DNA of 64,000 bases from the NCBI GenBank assembly GCA_022013685.1, contig JAKLPV010000070.1, positions 1 through 64,000 on the forward strand, written 5' to 3'. The translations under genes were made by a program, and so were the position numbers. The stretch comes from Anaerolineae bacterium (lineage in GTDB: Bacteria; Chloroflexota; Anaerolineae; Anaerolineales; Villigracilaceae). This document shows positions 27,329-36,706 of this stretch, piece after piece; positions within the stretch are counted from its first letter, which is position 1, and the number at the start of each line of letters is the position of its first letter. The notes beneath the pieces were generated by a model. That model was not told the DNA's origin and ran no database searches. It worked only from the letters and a program-made list of their open reading frames with translations.

Positions 27329-28572
27329 TAACTTTCGAAGATGCTGATACTTTCGATGTGATAGGTTTGCGGGAACAAGTCGAAGGGTGTGACCTGTTTC
27401 AGCCGGTAGCCGCCAGCGATCAGGCGGGCCGCATCCCGCGCCAGGGTGGCCGGGTCGCAGGAGACGTAGGCAATGGTTTCAGGGCGGATTTGGATCAGGG
27501 CATCGATGACAGCCCTGTCCAGCCCGGCGCGCGGCGGGTCGAGGATGACGATGTCGGCGTACTCTTTGAGTTCAGGTAATACTTCTTCAGCGAAGGCTTC
27601 ATACAGCTCGACGTTCTCGAATTCATCGAGATTAACACCGAAATCCTCGCAGGAGGAGGTCGCAAGTTCGATGCCGATCACTTTTTTGACCCTGGGCGCG
27701 AAGAAGGCACTGAACAGGCCGACTCCGCAGTAGACATCGAGCAGGGTTGTTTTTTGCGAAACGGGCAAGACCGCCAGCAGGTGTTCGACCATTTTGGCGG
27801 CCATGACCGTATTGACCTGGAAAAACGAGGCCGCCGAGACTTTGAAGGGTTTGCCAAGCACTTCGATGATGATGTAATCGTCCCCGGCCATGATGATCGT
27901 GTCATCTTCCAGCAGATGAACAACCGAGATATCGCTCTCGAGTTCCATTTCGGGCGTTTCGACCTGGTCAGACTCGAGGATCAGCATTAACTCATCCCCG
28001 GCGCGCAGCGAGACACGCTCGATGGGCGCACCCGGCTCAAACTCGAGAGTCGGCCACAGTTCGTTGAGCGCGGCTTCGGGCAGGTGGCATTCGCTGATCG
28101 GCAGCACGCTCAAGGTGGAGTCGGGCTGCGCGGGGTCGGCCACCGCTGAGATAAATCCCAGTTTCGCATTCTCGTCCAGGTGAAATTGGATGTTGTTGCG
28201 ATAATTCCACTCGAGGGGCGAGGCGACGATCTGTTTGACCGGCGGGTTGGCGATTTTGCCGATCCGGCTCAGTTGGTCGCGCAGGATTTCGGTTTTGGCG
28301 GTGAGTTGGTCGGCGTAGGCCAGGTGCTGATAGTGGCATCCGCCGCAGCGCGTGTAATGAGGGCATTTGGGTGCGATGCGTTCCGGCGAGGCTTTGACAA
28401 CTTCAAGCAGTTCGGCGCGCGAAAAGTTTTTGCGTTCTTCGACGATGCGGGCGCGCACGATTTCACCGGGCAGGGCAAAAGGCACAAAGACAGCCTTGCC
28501 GTTGTAGCGCCCAATGGCTTCGCCGCCATAGGTCTGGGCAGTAAGGGTCAGTTGGATCGGTTTTTCAGTCAT
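27328..28572 (-). CDS. 23S rRNA (uracil-5-)-methyltransferase family protein (RlmD/RumA/TrmA-like)
   Basis: TRAM-like N-terminus; CPHYTRCGGCHYQHL Fe-S cysteines; LDVYCGVGLFS; DPPRAGLD; YVSCDPATLARD. Confidence 0.92.
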   Translation of the reverse strand: MTEKPIQLTLTAQTYGGEAIGRYNGKAVFVPFALPGEIVRARIVEERKNFSRAELLEVVKASPERIAPKCPHYTRCGGCHYQHLAYADQLTAKTEILRDQLSRIGKIANPPVKQIVASPLEWNYRNNIQFHLDENAKLGFISAVADPAQPDSTLSVLPISECHLPEAALNELWPTLEFEPGAPIERVSLRAGDELMLILESDQVETPEMELESDISVVHLLEDDTIIMAGDDYIIIEVLGKPFKVSAASFFQVNTVMAAKMVEHLLAVLPVSQKTTLLDVYCGVGLFSAFFAPRVKKVIGIELATSSCEDFGVNLDEFENVELYEAFAEEVLPELKEYADIVILDPPRAGLDRAVIDALIQIRPETIAYVSCDPATLARDAARLIAGGYRLKQVTPFDLFPQTYHIESISIFES

Positions 28573-28586
28573 TTTAGGGTCTTTTT

Positions 28587-28666
28587 AACGTCAAGTCGCC
28601 AAGCTTACCGGGTGCGCCAGGGTTTTGTTTTTTGGCGTCCACGATACTACTTGGCGACTTGACGTT
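28587..28666. repeat. Intergenic hairpin element with 17-bp perfect arms
   Basis: aacgtcaagtcgccaag 28587-28603 and cttggcgacttgacgtt 28650-28666. Confidence 0.85.
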
Positions 28667-28680
28667 TTGCAGTGACGCTT

Positions 28681-28827
28681 TTAGCGCAGGAAGAACGAAA
28701 GCGTAACCAGGATGACGAAAAACGTGCCAGCCAGGATACCGATGCGCTTAAGGTCTTTGCGGACCGGGCCGTAGTCGGGGTTGAATTCTGCGGCGGTGGT
28801 GCTTTTGAAGGTGGTTTTCTTTGCCAT
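28681..28827 (-). CDS. Small single-TM protein (48 aa), absent from the ORF track
   Basis: MAKKTTFKSTTAAEFNPDYGPVRKDLKRIGILAGTFFVILVTLSFFLR; RBS-like ggagcaagaa upstream. Confidence 0.7.
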   Translation of the reverse strand: MAKKTTFKSTTAAEFNPDYGPVRKDLKRIGILAGTFFVILVTLSFFLR

Positions 28828-28836
28828 TTCTTGCTC

Positions 28837-29748
28837 CTAAGGGTTTTGTAACGCGGCGGAAACGACGATCCGCTGGTTATCGATGAGATAAGGATAACAC
28901 GAGATGAGTGTTACCGTTGGGTTGGGGGTCGGCGCCATGACCTCGACACGGGTCGGCTCGACAACCTGAGTGCCGGTGACAATGTAAGTGTACTGGCGCT
29001 GGTTGGTGTAGACGATGACGACATCGCCGGGCTGGAGCTTATCCAGTTCGCGGAAGATTTCACCGAAAATATCGTTATGCGCCGAAAGGACAACATTGCC
29101 GTTCTCTCCCGGGTTCGGGCTGCCGATAAACTGGCCGACTCCCTTTTTGAGTTGTTCAAAACCGTCACCCTGAACGATGGGCGCATCCACGCCGATGGCG
29201 GGAATCTGGATGCGGATGGCCTGGGCCGGGCCGGGTGTTGGAATGGGGATATTGGCGATGGCTTGAACAAGCGGGCGCAAGTGCTCAGGGATTTCAGCTT
29301 CGTTGGGCTGTGCGCCGCCTTCCGCATTTGGCGGGGTGTGGCCGGAGGGCAGCACGACGGCGGTGATCAGCGCGGTGGCCTGGGCAGTAGGTTGCTGGAT
29401 GGAGGCAACTACTTCCTGATTCAGTGTGCGCATCATGCCAAAAAAAGCCAGACCAATACCGATGAAACCGATCACGGCCAGAATTTCGATGCCCAACAGG
29501 AGCCGATCCAGGAAAACCCGGCGCGGACTGCGCAAGGCAGGCTGAGATTCGCCTTCCGGAGTCTCAACGACGCGTCCCGGATCGAGTTCGTCTGTCACCG
29601 GATTTTCAGGGGTTTCAATTGCCAGTGAAATTACCCGCCCTGTGCTGCGGAATCGCTCCAAGCGGTCGTGACGTGTGACACGGCGTTTATCGAGCAACAA
29701 GCGGCGAAGTTCTTCTACGGATAAATCTTCAGGCCGTTTCTCAGTCAT
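28837..29748 (-). CDS. Sortase
   Basis: IPAIGVDAPIVQGDG...NVVLSAHNDIFGEIFRELDKLQPGDVVIVYT...VTLISCYPYL...QRIVVSAAL (His/Cys/Arg). Confidence 0.9.
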   Translation of the reverse strand: MTEKRPEDLSVEELRRLLLDKRRVTRHDRLERFRSTGRVISLAIETPENPVTDELDPGRVVETPEGESQPALRSPRRVFLDRLLLGIEILAVIGFIGIGLAFFGMMRTLNQEVVASIQQPTAQATALITAVVLPSGHTPPNAEGGAQPNEAEIPEHLRPLVQAIANIPIPTPGPAQAIRIQIPAIGVDAPIVQGDGFEQLKKGVGQFIGSPNPGENGNVVLSAHNDIFGEIFRELDKLQPGDVVIVYTNQRQYTYIVTGTQVVEPTRVEVMAPTPNPTVTLISCYPYLIDNQRIVVSAALQNP

Positions 29749-29868
29749 AGCACCGAGATTATACCGCAAGGGTTTTGTTTTTTAGGCCAAGAGGGTTATA
29801 ATTACATCCTGTGTTCCGCATAGTTGTATCTCAAAATTTGCGGAGTTTAATTTCCTAAGGAGGAAACC

Positions 29869-30063
29869 ATGGCTTTTAGTTTCAAAAATTCCCGCGGTGT
29901 GACTTATTTCTTACACTCCAAGGCCACGCTTTTGAAGAGTGGCAAAACCCAAACTCTGTACTTCTTCTCGAAAGAGCAGAAAGCAGGCGTTTTGGATGCC
30001 GTCCCGGCCGGCTACCAGGTTGCAGAAACGGCCAACGGCTTACCGGTTTTGAAGAAGGCCTAG
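29869..30063 (+). CDS. Conserved small hypothetical protein
   Basis: 64 aa with strong RBS taaggagga. Confidence 0.65.
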   Translation: MAFSFKNSRGVTYFLHSKATLLKSGKTQTLYFFSKEQKAGVLDAVPAGYQVAETANGLPVLKKA

Positions 30064-30148
30064 GCAGTAGTGAGGGCCGGTTTTGAAAAAGACCGGCTCT
30101 CTCCTTGTAATTTCAAGTTACCCTTGTTATAATATCGCTCTGCTTTCG

Positions 30149-30222
30149 GGCGGGTAGCTCAGTTGGTTAGAGCATTGCGTTGACATCGCAAAGGTCGTAG
30201 GTTCGAGTCCTATTCCGCCCAC
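30149..30222 (+). tRNA. tRNA-Val (GAC)
   Basis: Cloverleaf GGGCGGG...TTCGAGTCCTATTCCGCCCA; anticodon loop TTGACAT. Confidence 0.93.
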
Positions 30223-30239
30223 AAAATAATATCTAAACA

Positions 30240-30525
30240 CGAAGACCGGGACGAGTAAACGGGAAATTGCTGACAGGGAGAGCAAGGCCATAGATTGAGA
30301 GCCTGCTCCGGCCAAAACCGTTGAAAACCACCCGTGAGTGTTGAACAGAACAGTTTTCGTAATTTCGTGAAAACCAAGTAAGGAAGACGGCTGGCTCCGT
30401 TATTGGCCTAAGAGATATTCTGAGCGCAGGGTTGGGCTTGTTGAAACCCTCAGTCGAAGAATAAATCGGGTGGAATCGCGTGAAGTGTAATTACCTCTCG
30501 CCCCGAATGGGTGCGGGAGTTTTTG
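30240..30525 (+). promoter_or_regulatory. T-box leader of thrS
   Basis: T-box-like CGGGTGGAATCGCG ending 30480; terminator ctctcgccccgaatgggtgcgggagttttt; candidate ACC specifier in gaaaACCacccgtgagtg; directly upstream of thrS. Confidence 0.88.
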
Positions 30526-30546
30526 TTTTCTATGAAGGAGGTACGA

Positions 30547-32346
30547 ATGTCTGACCGATATGAAGATTCACAACTCTATAAGATTCGCCATTCTGCTGCG
30601 CATGTCATGGCGCAGGCGGTGCTGGAGTTTTACCCGGAGACCAAGTACACCATTGGCCCGCCGGTTGAGAATGGTTTTTATTACGATTTTGAACTGCCCG
30701 CGCCGATCACTGCTGAAGACCTGGAAAAAATCGAAAAGCGCATGCGCCAGATTATCTCGGGCGGACATGTCTTTGAGAAAAAAGTATTGTCCGCAGATGA
30801 GGCCCGTCAGGTTTTTAAAGACCAGCCCTACAAGTTGGAATTGATTGACGGGCTTGAAAAAGGCGGCCTGGACGAGTATGGCAATCCGTTGGACGATAAG
30901 CCAGACATCTCCATCTACCAGCACGACACCTTTACGGATTTGTGCCGTGGGCCGCACGTGGAGAACACGCGCCAGATCAACCCGAGCGCCATCAAGCTGA
31001 TGTCGATCGCCGGGGCCTACTGGCGCGGCGATGAGAATAACAAGATGTTGACACGCATCTATGGCACGGCCTGGCAAAAACCGGATGAACTCAAGCAATA
31101 TCTGCTCATGCTGGAAGAAGCCAAGAAGCGCGACCACCGCAAGCTGGGCAAGGAACTGGAAATCTTCTTCTTCGACGATGAGGTGGGCCCCGGTCTGCCG
31201 CTCTGGATGCCAAACGGGACGATCATTGCCGACGAACTCGAAAACCTGGCCAAGGAAATGGAATCCAATGCCGGTTATCAGCGCGTCCGCACGCCCAACC
31301 TGACCAAGGAAGATCTGTTTATCCGCTCCGGTCACCTGCCGTACTACGCCGAGAGCATGTACCCGCCCATGGAATTGGAAGGCGTGAAATACTACGTCAA
31401 GCCGATGAACTGTCCGATGCACCACAAAATCTTCGGCGCCCGCCCGCGCTCGTACCGCGAGCTGCCCATCCGGCTGGCCGAGTATGGGACGTGTTACCGC
31501 TACGAGAAATCGGGTGAACTGTTCGGGTTGATGCGCGTGCGCTCGATGCAGATGAACGATGCCCACATCTACTGTTCCGAAGAACAGTTCGAGAGCGAGT
31601 TCATGGGTGTGATCGACCTGTACAAAAAATATTTTGAACTCTTCAACATTGGCAAATACGTCATGCGTCTCTCCCTGCATGGCAAGGCCGGTTTGGGGAA
31701 GAAATTTGTCGATAACGAACGGCTGTGGCTGAAGACCGAAGATATGGTTCGCCGCGCGATGCAGAATGGCGGCGTGCCGTTTGTCGAAGTGCAGAACGAA
31801 GCCGCTTTCTACGGGCCGAAGATCGATGTCCAGATCTGGAGCGCGATCGGCCGCGAGTTCACGCTGGCTACGAACCAGGTCGATTTTGCCGTGCCGGAGC
31901 GCTTTGACCTGAAATTCGTCAATCGTGAAGGCCAGGACGAAATTCCGCTTTGCATCCACCGCGCGCCGCTCAGCACGCACGAACGCATGATCGGCTTCCT
32001 GATCGAGCATTACGCCGGGGCCTTCCCGGTCTGGCTTGCGCCTGAACAGGTGCGTGTCATCCCGATCACGGACGGGCAGAACGAGTATGCATCCCAGATT
32101 GCGGTCCAACTCAAGGCGCAGGGGGTGCGGGCCAGTGCTGACCTGGGTACAGACCGCATGAATGGCAAAATCCGCCAGGCGCAGTTGATGAAGGTGCCGT
32201 ATATGGTTGTTATTGGTGCAAATGAAGCCGAAGCCGGCGTGGTGTCCCTGCGTATGCGCGACGGCGCCCAGTTGAATAACATTCCGATGGCTGAGTTTAT
32301 GGCGCGGGTCAAAGACCGTATCAGCCGCCGTGCAAGCGAACTGTAA
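30547..32346 (+). CDS. thrS: Threonyl-tRNA synthetase
   Basis: RHSAAHVMAQAV; MNCPMHHKIF; YRYEKSGELFGLMRVRSMQMNDAHIYC. Confidence 0.97.
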   Translation: MSDRYEDSQLYKIRHSAAHVMAQAVLEFYPETKYTIGPPVENGFYYDFELPAPITAEDLEKIEKRMRQIISGGHVFEKKVLSADEARQVFKDQPYKLELIDGLEKGGLDEYGNPLDDKPDISIYQHDTFTDLCRGPHVENTRQINPSAIKLMSIAGAYWRGDENNKMLTRIYGTAWQKPDELKQYLLMLEEAKKRDHRKLGKELEIFFFDDEVGPGLPLWMPNGTIIADELENLAKEMESNAGYQRVRTPNLTKEDLFIRSGHLPYYAESMYPPMELEGVKYYVKPMNCPMHHKIFGARPRSYRELPIRLAEYGTCYRYEKSGELFGLMRVRSMQMNDAHIYCSEEQFESEFMGVIDLYKKYFELFNIGKYVMRLSLHGKAGLGKKFVDNERLWLKTEDMVRRAMQNGGVPFVEVQNEAAFYGPKIDVQIWSAIGREFTLATNQVDFAVPERFDLKFVNREGQDEIPLCIHRAPLSTHERMIGFLIEHYAGAFPVWLAPEQVRVIPITDGQNEYASQIAVQLKAQGVRASADLGTDRMNGKIRQAQLMKVPYMVVIGANEAEAGVVSLRMRDGAQLNNIPMAEFMARVKDRISRRASEL

Positions 32347-32350
32347 AAGA

Positions 32351-32398
32351 ACAACGATACAGCGAAACCGCTCTGCAATGGTTTCGCTGTATCGTTGT
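32351..32398 (+). terminator. Terminator-type hairpin after thrS
   Basis: 19-bp perfect arms acaacgatacagcgaaacc / ggtttcgctgtatcgttgt. Confidence 0.7.
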
Positions 32399-32403
32399 CT
32401 TGC

Positions 32404-32432
32404 ACAACTCCCGGCTTAAGGCCGGGAGTTGT
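32404..32432. terminator. Hairpin between convergent thrS and lexA
   Basis: acaactcccggc-ttaag-gccgggagttgt. Confidence 0.6.
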
Positions 32433-32447
32433 ATAACAAGGAGCAAC

Positions 32448-33191
32448 CTACATGGCAGTGGTTGCGACTTTTCGAATGACCATCACAACCTTGCCCCTGA
32501 TCTCCAATTTTTCACGTTTGTCAACGTAAATTGGAGACATGGTGGGGTTGGCCGGTTGCAGGCGATAGCGGTTGGTTTCTTTATAGAAGTATTTGAGCGT
32601 GGTTTCATCTCGTTCAGGAAGCCATACCGCAACCATCTCGCCATTTTTAGCCTCAGCATTACTGCCAATACGGCGCATGATGACGATATCTCCATCATTG
32701 ACCATTGCATCGATCATTGAGTCGCCTTCAACTTCAAGAGCAAACAACTCGTCTGTTTTTGTCTTGACCGGTAAAAGTGAGCGCGCAATTTCCACACTGG
32801 CCTCCTGGTCATAATAACCAAAGTCGGACGCTGGCACAGGGGCAGGGGCGCTGGCGACAATCCTACCGGCAAGAGGAATTTTGAGCAGATCTGCGGCTAT
32901 ATTAACCGCTTGTACAACGGATGCCCGCGCGGTATTACCCAAACGATGGGCAACCTCACTAAGACGCTCCGGCACAACCCTTACGCCGCGCGAAATCCGT
33001 CGATCTCGCTCAATATAACCCCATTTTTCGAGTTGTTCAAGATAATAATTAACCACTGAAGTGGACGAAATACCCGTCTCTTCGCCAATTTCGCGAATGG
33101 AGGGTGGATAGCCCTTATCTTGATGTTCGCCCAAAAAATTCAAGATTTTTATGTGGCGGTCACTCAAACCTTTGCTTTTTCTTACCATCAT
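32448..33191 (-). CDS. lexA: LexA-type SOS repressor
   Basis: KGLSDRHIKILNFLGEHQDKGYPPSIREIGEETGISSTSVVNYYLEQLEKWGYIERD; S24 peptidase domain ALEVEGDSMIDAMVNDGDIVIM. Confidence 0.95.
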   Translation of the reverse strand: MMVRKSKGLSDRHIKILNFLGEHQDKGYPPSIREIGEETGISSTSVVNYYLEQLEKWGYIERDRRISRGVRVVPERLSEVAHRLGNTARASVVQAVNIAADLLKIPLAGRIVASAPAPVPASDFGYYDQEASVEIARSLLPVKTKTDELFALEVEGDSMIDAMVNDGDIVIMRRIGSNAEAKNGEMVAVWLPERDETTLKYFYKETNRYRLQPANPTMSPIYVDKREKLEIRGKVVMVIRKVATTAM

Positions 33192-33241
33192 GGTTTCTCC
33201 TTAAGCGCATAAACCGCTCAAACGTTCTATAAAATCATACA

Positions 33242-33254
33242 CGAACATTCGTTC
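33242..33254. promoter_or_regulatory. Putative LexA/SOS box
   Basis: CGAACATTCGTTC, a Gram-positive-type SOS palindrome, upstream of lexA. Confidence 0.7.
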
Positions 33255-33296
33255 CATGTCAAGACCCAATTCAAAATCCCCTGTTATAATTGGGGC

Positions 33297-33767
33297 ATGA
33301 TAGAATTAATCATTCCAGGGCGAGGTACTCTCACATTGCAGTACCTGGTTATGGATGTTAACGGAACACTGGCCCTGGATGGTATTTTGATAGACGGCGT
33401 AGCACGTCGAATTGCAACTTTGCGTGACCGGATTGAAATCCACTTGTTAACAGCAGACACGCACGGCAGACAAGCGGACATTGACCAGCGACTTAATTTG
33501 CAGGCTGTCCGCATCCAGCCAGGCAATGAAGCTGCCCAAAAAGCGGATTATGTTTGCAGCCTGGGGAGCGAAAACGTTGTGGCAATTGGGCAAGGCGCAA
33601 ACGATAGCCTGATGCTCAAGGAAGCAGCGCTTAGTATTTGTGTTATCTCAGCCGAGGGATTAAGCACCGAAGCCTTGCTCGCAGCAGACTTGGTTATGCC
33701 TGATATCAACACAGCCCTCGAATTGTTCGAAAAACCCCTGCGCCTGATTGCGAGCTTGAGAAAATGA
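33297..33767 (+). CDS. HAD-family hydrolase (soluble P-type ATPase-like)
   Basis: YLVMDVNGTLALDG...VVAIGQGANDSLMLKEA. Confidence 0.85.
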   Translation: MIELIIPGRGTLTLQYLVMDVNGTLALDGILIDGVARRIATLRDRIEIHLLTADTHGRQADIDQRLNLQAVRIQPGNEAAQKADYVCSLGSENVVAIGQGANDSLMLKEAALSICVISAEGLSTEALLAADLVMPDINTALELFEKPLRLIASLRK

Positions 33768-35182
33768 ATCTTCCAGTTGAAGACCCCAACCTGCCTAAAA
33801 AAGACCAAGAAGAGCCTAACCTGTCAGAAGATTTCGGCGCGGATTCTTCTCCCAATCAAGATGAAAGCGACCAGCGGGAGGCCATCGAATCCGCGTTGCC
33901 GGATGACCCAGGCACATCTCTGGGTGATCTGATCGAAAAAAGCACCGACGAAGAAGAGTCTCCCGAATTTGATTTTTCAGCACTCGAAGCCAGCGCCCGC
34001 GCCAACATCGAAGAACTGGGCTTTGCCCCGCTTCCAGAATTTGAAAGAACTACGACACGCAGGCGGCGTTCGCGGCAGCCGCTTCTCTCACGGCTCAGCG
34101 ATGAAGAAGTATCCGATCGCCTAGAAAATATGGCCCAACGCGCTGTGCCGACCTTTGACTTCTTCGTTTTTGCCATTGTCGCCGGGTCGTTAATGGGCAT
34201 TGGCTATTTGCTCAACGCCCCCGCCATCCTTTTATTGGCTGTTGTGCTGGCTCCCTTTCCCGCCCCCTGGCTGGGTATTTCGCTGGCGGCAGCAACCGGT
34301 GAATCTCGTTTTTTGGGTCAAACCCTGGGTGGCTTTTTCACTGCAATCCTGATTGTATTTTTCACCGGCTTGCTGGCCGGACTGACCTCGCGCATCTTCA
34401 TGCCAATTCTGCTCGACCAGGCCTATTTGCACGCTCGTCTATGGTGGCCCGACTTATTACTGGCTGCGATTGGTGCCATAACCCTTGTTCTTCTCTTCAG
34501 CCAAAAAGATGACAAACCCGTTTTGCCTGGCCTGATTCTAAGCTATGTACTGTTGCTGCCAATCAGCGCGGCAGGGTTTGGCCTGGGCAACGGCACACCC
34601 GGTCTTTGGCCACAGGCTCTGGCCGTCTTCCTGGTGCATCTTGCGCTGTCCATTGTGCTGGGATTGGCAATTTTCTATTACATGGGCTTTCGTCCCATTG
34701 AATCGATTGGCTACGCCTGGGGCGCGGGGGTTATCCTGGTCAGCCTGATGATTGTGGTGGGATTTGCCGGACTGGGAACGCTGGTGCCTGTTCCCCAGCC
34801 CCAGATTCAACCAGAGCTTACGGCAACCCCCACCGCGCCTATAGCGGCAACTCCCAGTCTGGCTCCCGCTACCGAAACGCCGTCGCCAGAACCAGCAACC
34901 ATCACCCCACAGCCGAGCGCTACATCCCGGCCGAGTGCAACACTGGTGGTTATCCCCACCACAGCGTATGGGCGCATCCAATTTGGAGCAACCATTCGAA
35001 ATACACCAGCAGGTACTGGCATCACGACCATCATGGACGGCTATGTGGTCGAAATCCTGCCAGATGAACCGGTAACAATAGATGGCAATATCTGGATTCG
35101 GGTCAAAGTCACCACTGCAATACGGGTTATCGAAGGGTGGGTATTACAAAACCTGGTGGTTACACCTACTCCGCAACCCTAA
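33764..35182 (+). CDS. Membrane protein with C-terminal SH3-like domain
   Basis: Multiple TM segments, T/P-rich linker, C-terminal GATIRNTPAGTGITTIMDGYVVEILPDEPVTIDGNIWIRVKV. Confidence 0.75.
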   Translation: MNLPVEDPNLPKKDQEEPNLSEDFGADSSPNQDESDQREAIESALPDDPGTSLGDLIEKSTDEEESPEFDFSALEASARANIEELGFAPLPEFERTTTRRRRSRQPLLSRLSDEEVSDRLENMAQRAVPTFDFFVFAIVAGSLMGIGYLLNAPAILLLAVVLAPFPAPWLGISLAAATGESRFLGQTLGGFFTAILIVFFTGLLAGLTSRIFMPILLDQAYLHARLWWPDLLLAAIGAITLVLLFSQKDDKPVLPGLILSYVLLLPISAAGFGLGNGTPGLWPQALAVFLVHLALSIVLGLAIFYYMGFRPIESIGYAWGAGVILVSLMIVVGFAGLGTLVPVPQPQIQPELTATPTAPIAATPSLAPATETPSPEPATITPQPSATSRPSATLVVIPTTAYGRIQFGATIRNTPAGTGITTIMDGYVVEILPDEPVTIDGNIWIRVKVTTAIRVIEGWVLQNLVVTPTPQP

Positions 35183-35205
35183 AACTATAAAATCGGAGAA
35201 ATAGA

Positions 35206-36654
35206 ATGCCAATTCACTTTGGAACTGACGGCTGGAGAGCCGTTATTTCTGACACGTTCACGTTTGCCAATCTACGCATGGTTGCTCAAGCTATTGCTGA
35301 CGCGGCCACATCAGAGCACTGGCAAAAGGAGGCTGGCGTAGCAGAAAAAAAATTTGTGGTCGGTTTCGATACCCGCTTCCTTTCAGATCGTTATGCGGCA
35401 GACGTGGCGCGCGTATTGGCCGCCAATGGGTTTACCGTCCACCTGGCGCAAGCCGATTCACCCACACCAGCCATCTCGTATGCCATTAAACATTTGCATG
35501 CTGCCGGGGGGGTGATGATCACGGCCTCGCACAATGCTCCCCGTTACAATGGAGTAAAACTCAAGGCTGCCTATGGCGGATCAGCCCTACCGGAACAATG
35601 CCGCCGGGTGGAAGTTTATATCAACGACAACGAGGAACGCGCACGTGGCCCCAACTTGATGGATTTTGACAAGGCGCGTGAACTTGGACTGATTCAAAAG
35701 TTCAATCCTTTACCGATTTACTTCGACCATTTGCGCACACTTATTAATACCGATGTCATCGCAGAAAACCCGCAAAACTTTGTTGTCGACTCTATGTTTG
35801 GTTCAGGACGAGGCACGATAAAATCCTTCTTGCACGGTAGCGGTTGCGAAATTACCGAGATACGTGGAGAAATGAACCCCGGCTTTGGCGGAGTTCACCC
35901 GGAGCCAATTGATCGCTATCTGGGCGCCCTGAAAGGTGCAATAGGCGCAGGGTTAGGTAATTTTGGCATTGCCACCGATGGTGACGCCGACCGCGTCGGC
36001 GCAATGGATGAGCGCGGAAATTTTGTCGATCCGCATAAAATCATGGCGCTGGCCTTGCGATACCTGGTCGAAAAACGAGGTTTGGGCGGCGCTGTTGTGC
36101 GCACCGTTTCGACCACGCGCATGATCGATCGCTTGGCCAAACGTTATGGATTGACCGTCTATGAAACACCCGTTGGCTTTAACCACATCTCTGACTATAT
36201 GATGAGCGAGGATATTCTGCTGGGGGGTGAAGAATCTGGCGGCATGTCTTTCAAGGGACACATTCCTGAGGGCGACGGCCCCATCATGGGCTTGCTGTTG
36301 GTTGAGCTGATCGCCGAATCGCGCAAAACTTTGCACGAACTGGTACAAGAACTGCTGGATGATGTTGGCCCGGCCTACTATGAACGCGCCGATCTTCGTT
36401 TAAGCCGACCGGTTGCCAAAGCGGAGATGACTGAGCTATTGGTCAGCCAGGCCCCGGCAGCCATTGGCGAACAGGCAGTGGCTGAGGTTTCTAAAAAGGA
36501 TGGCGTCAAATACATCATGGCGGACGATTCTTGGCTTCTCATCCGCCCGTCTGGAACAGAACCGGTCTTGAGGGTCTATGCTGAAGGCCGGACACCACAA
36601 ATGGTCAAAGATTTGCTGGCCTACGGGCAACAGATAGCAGCCAGTGTGGTTTAA
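35206..36654 (+). CDS. Phosphoglucomutase/phosphomannomutase
   Basis: FGTDGWRAVISDTFT; MITASHNAPRYNGVKLK; IATDGDADRVG; RPSGTEPVLRVYAE. Confidence 0.95.
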   Translation: MPIHFGTDGWRAVISDTFTFANLRMVAQAIADAATSEHWQKEAGVAEKKFVVGFDTRFLSDRYAADVARVLAANGFTVHLAQADSPTPAISYAIKHLHAAGGVMITASHNAPRYNGVKLKAAYGGSALPEQCRRVEVYINDNEERARGPNLMDFDKARELGLIQKFNPLPIYFDHLRTLINTDVIAENPQNFVVDSMFGSGRGTIKSFLHGSGCEITEIRGEMNPGFGGVHPEPIDRYLGALKGAIGAGLGNFGIATDGDADRVGAMDERGNFVDPHKIMALALRYLVEKRGLGGAVVRTVSTTRMIDRLAKRYGLTVYETPVGFNHISDYMMSEDILLGGEESGGMSFKGHIPEGDGPIMGLLLVELIAESRKTLHELVQELLDDVGPAYYERADLRLSRPVAKAEMTELLVSQAPAAIGEQAVAEVSKKDGVKYIMADDSWLLIRPSGTEPVLRVYAEGRTPQMVKDLLAYGQQIAASVV

Positions 36655-36655
36655 T

Positions 36656-36691
36656 AAAAAAACTCCCCGATTTTTTCGGGGAGTTTTTTTA
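36656..36691. terminator. Bidirectional intrinsic terminator
   Basis: aaaaactccccgattttttcggggagttttttt between convergent genes. Confidence 0.8.
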
Positions 36692-36706
36692 GGCAAGAAT
36701 TTGTGC

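Noticed and set aside
30568-32109. 513-aa minus-strand ORF
   Set aside because: Fully antisense to thrS; a codon-bias shadow ORF.
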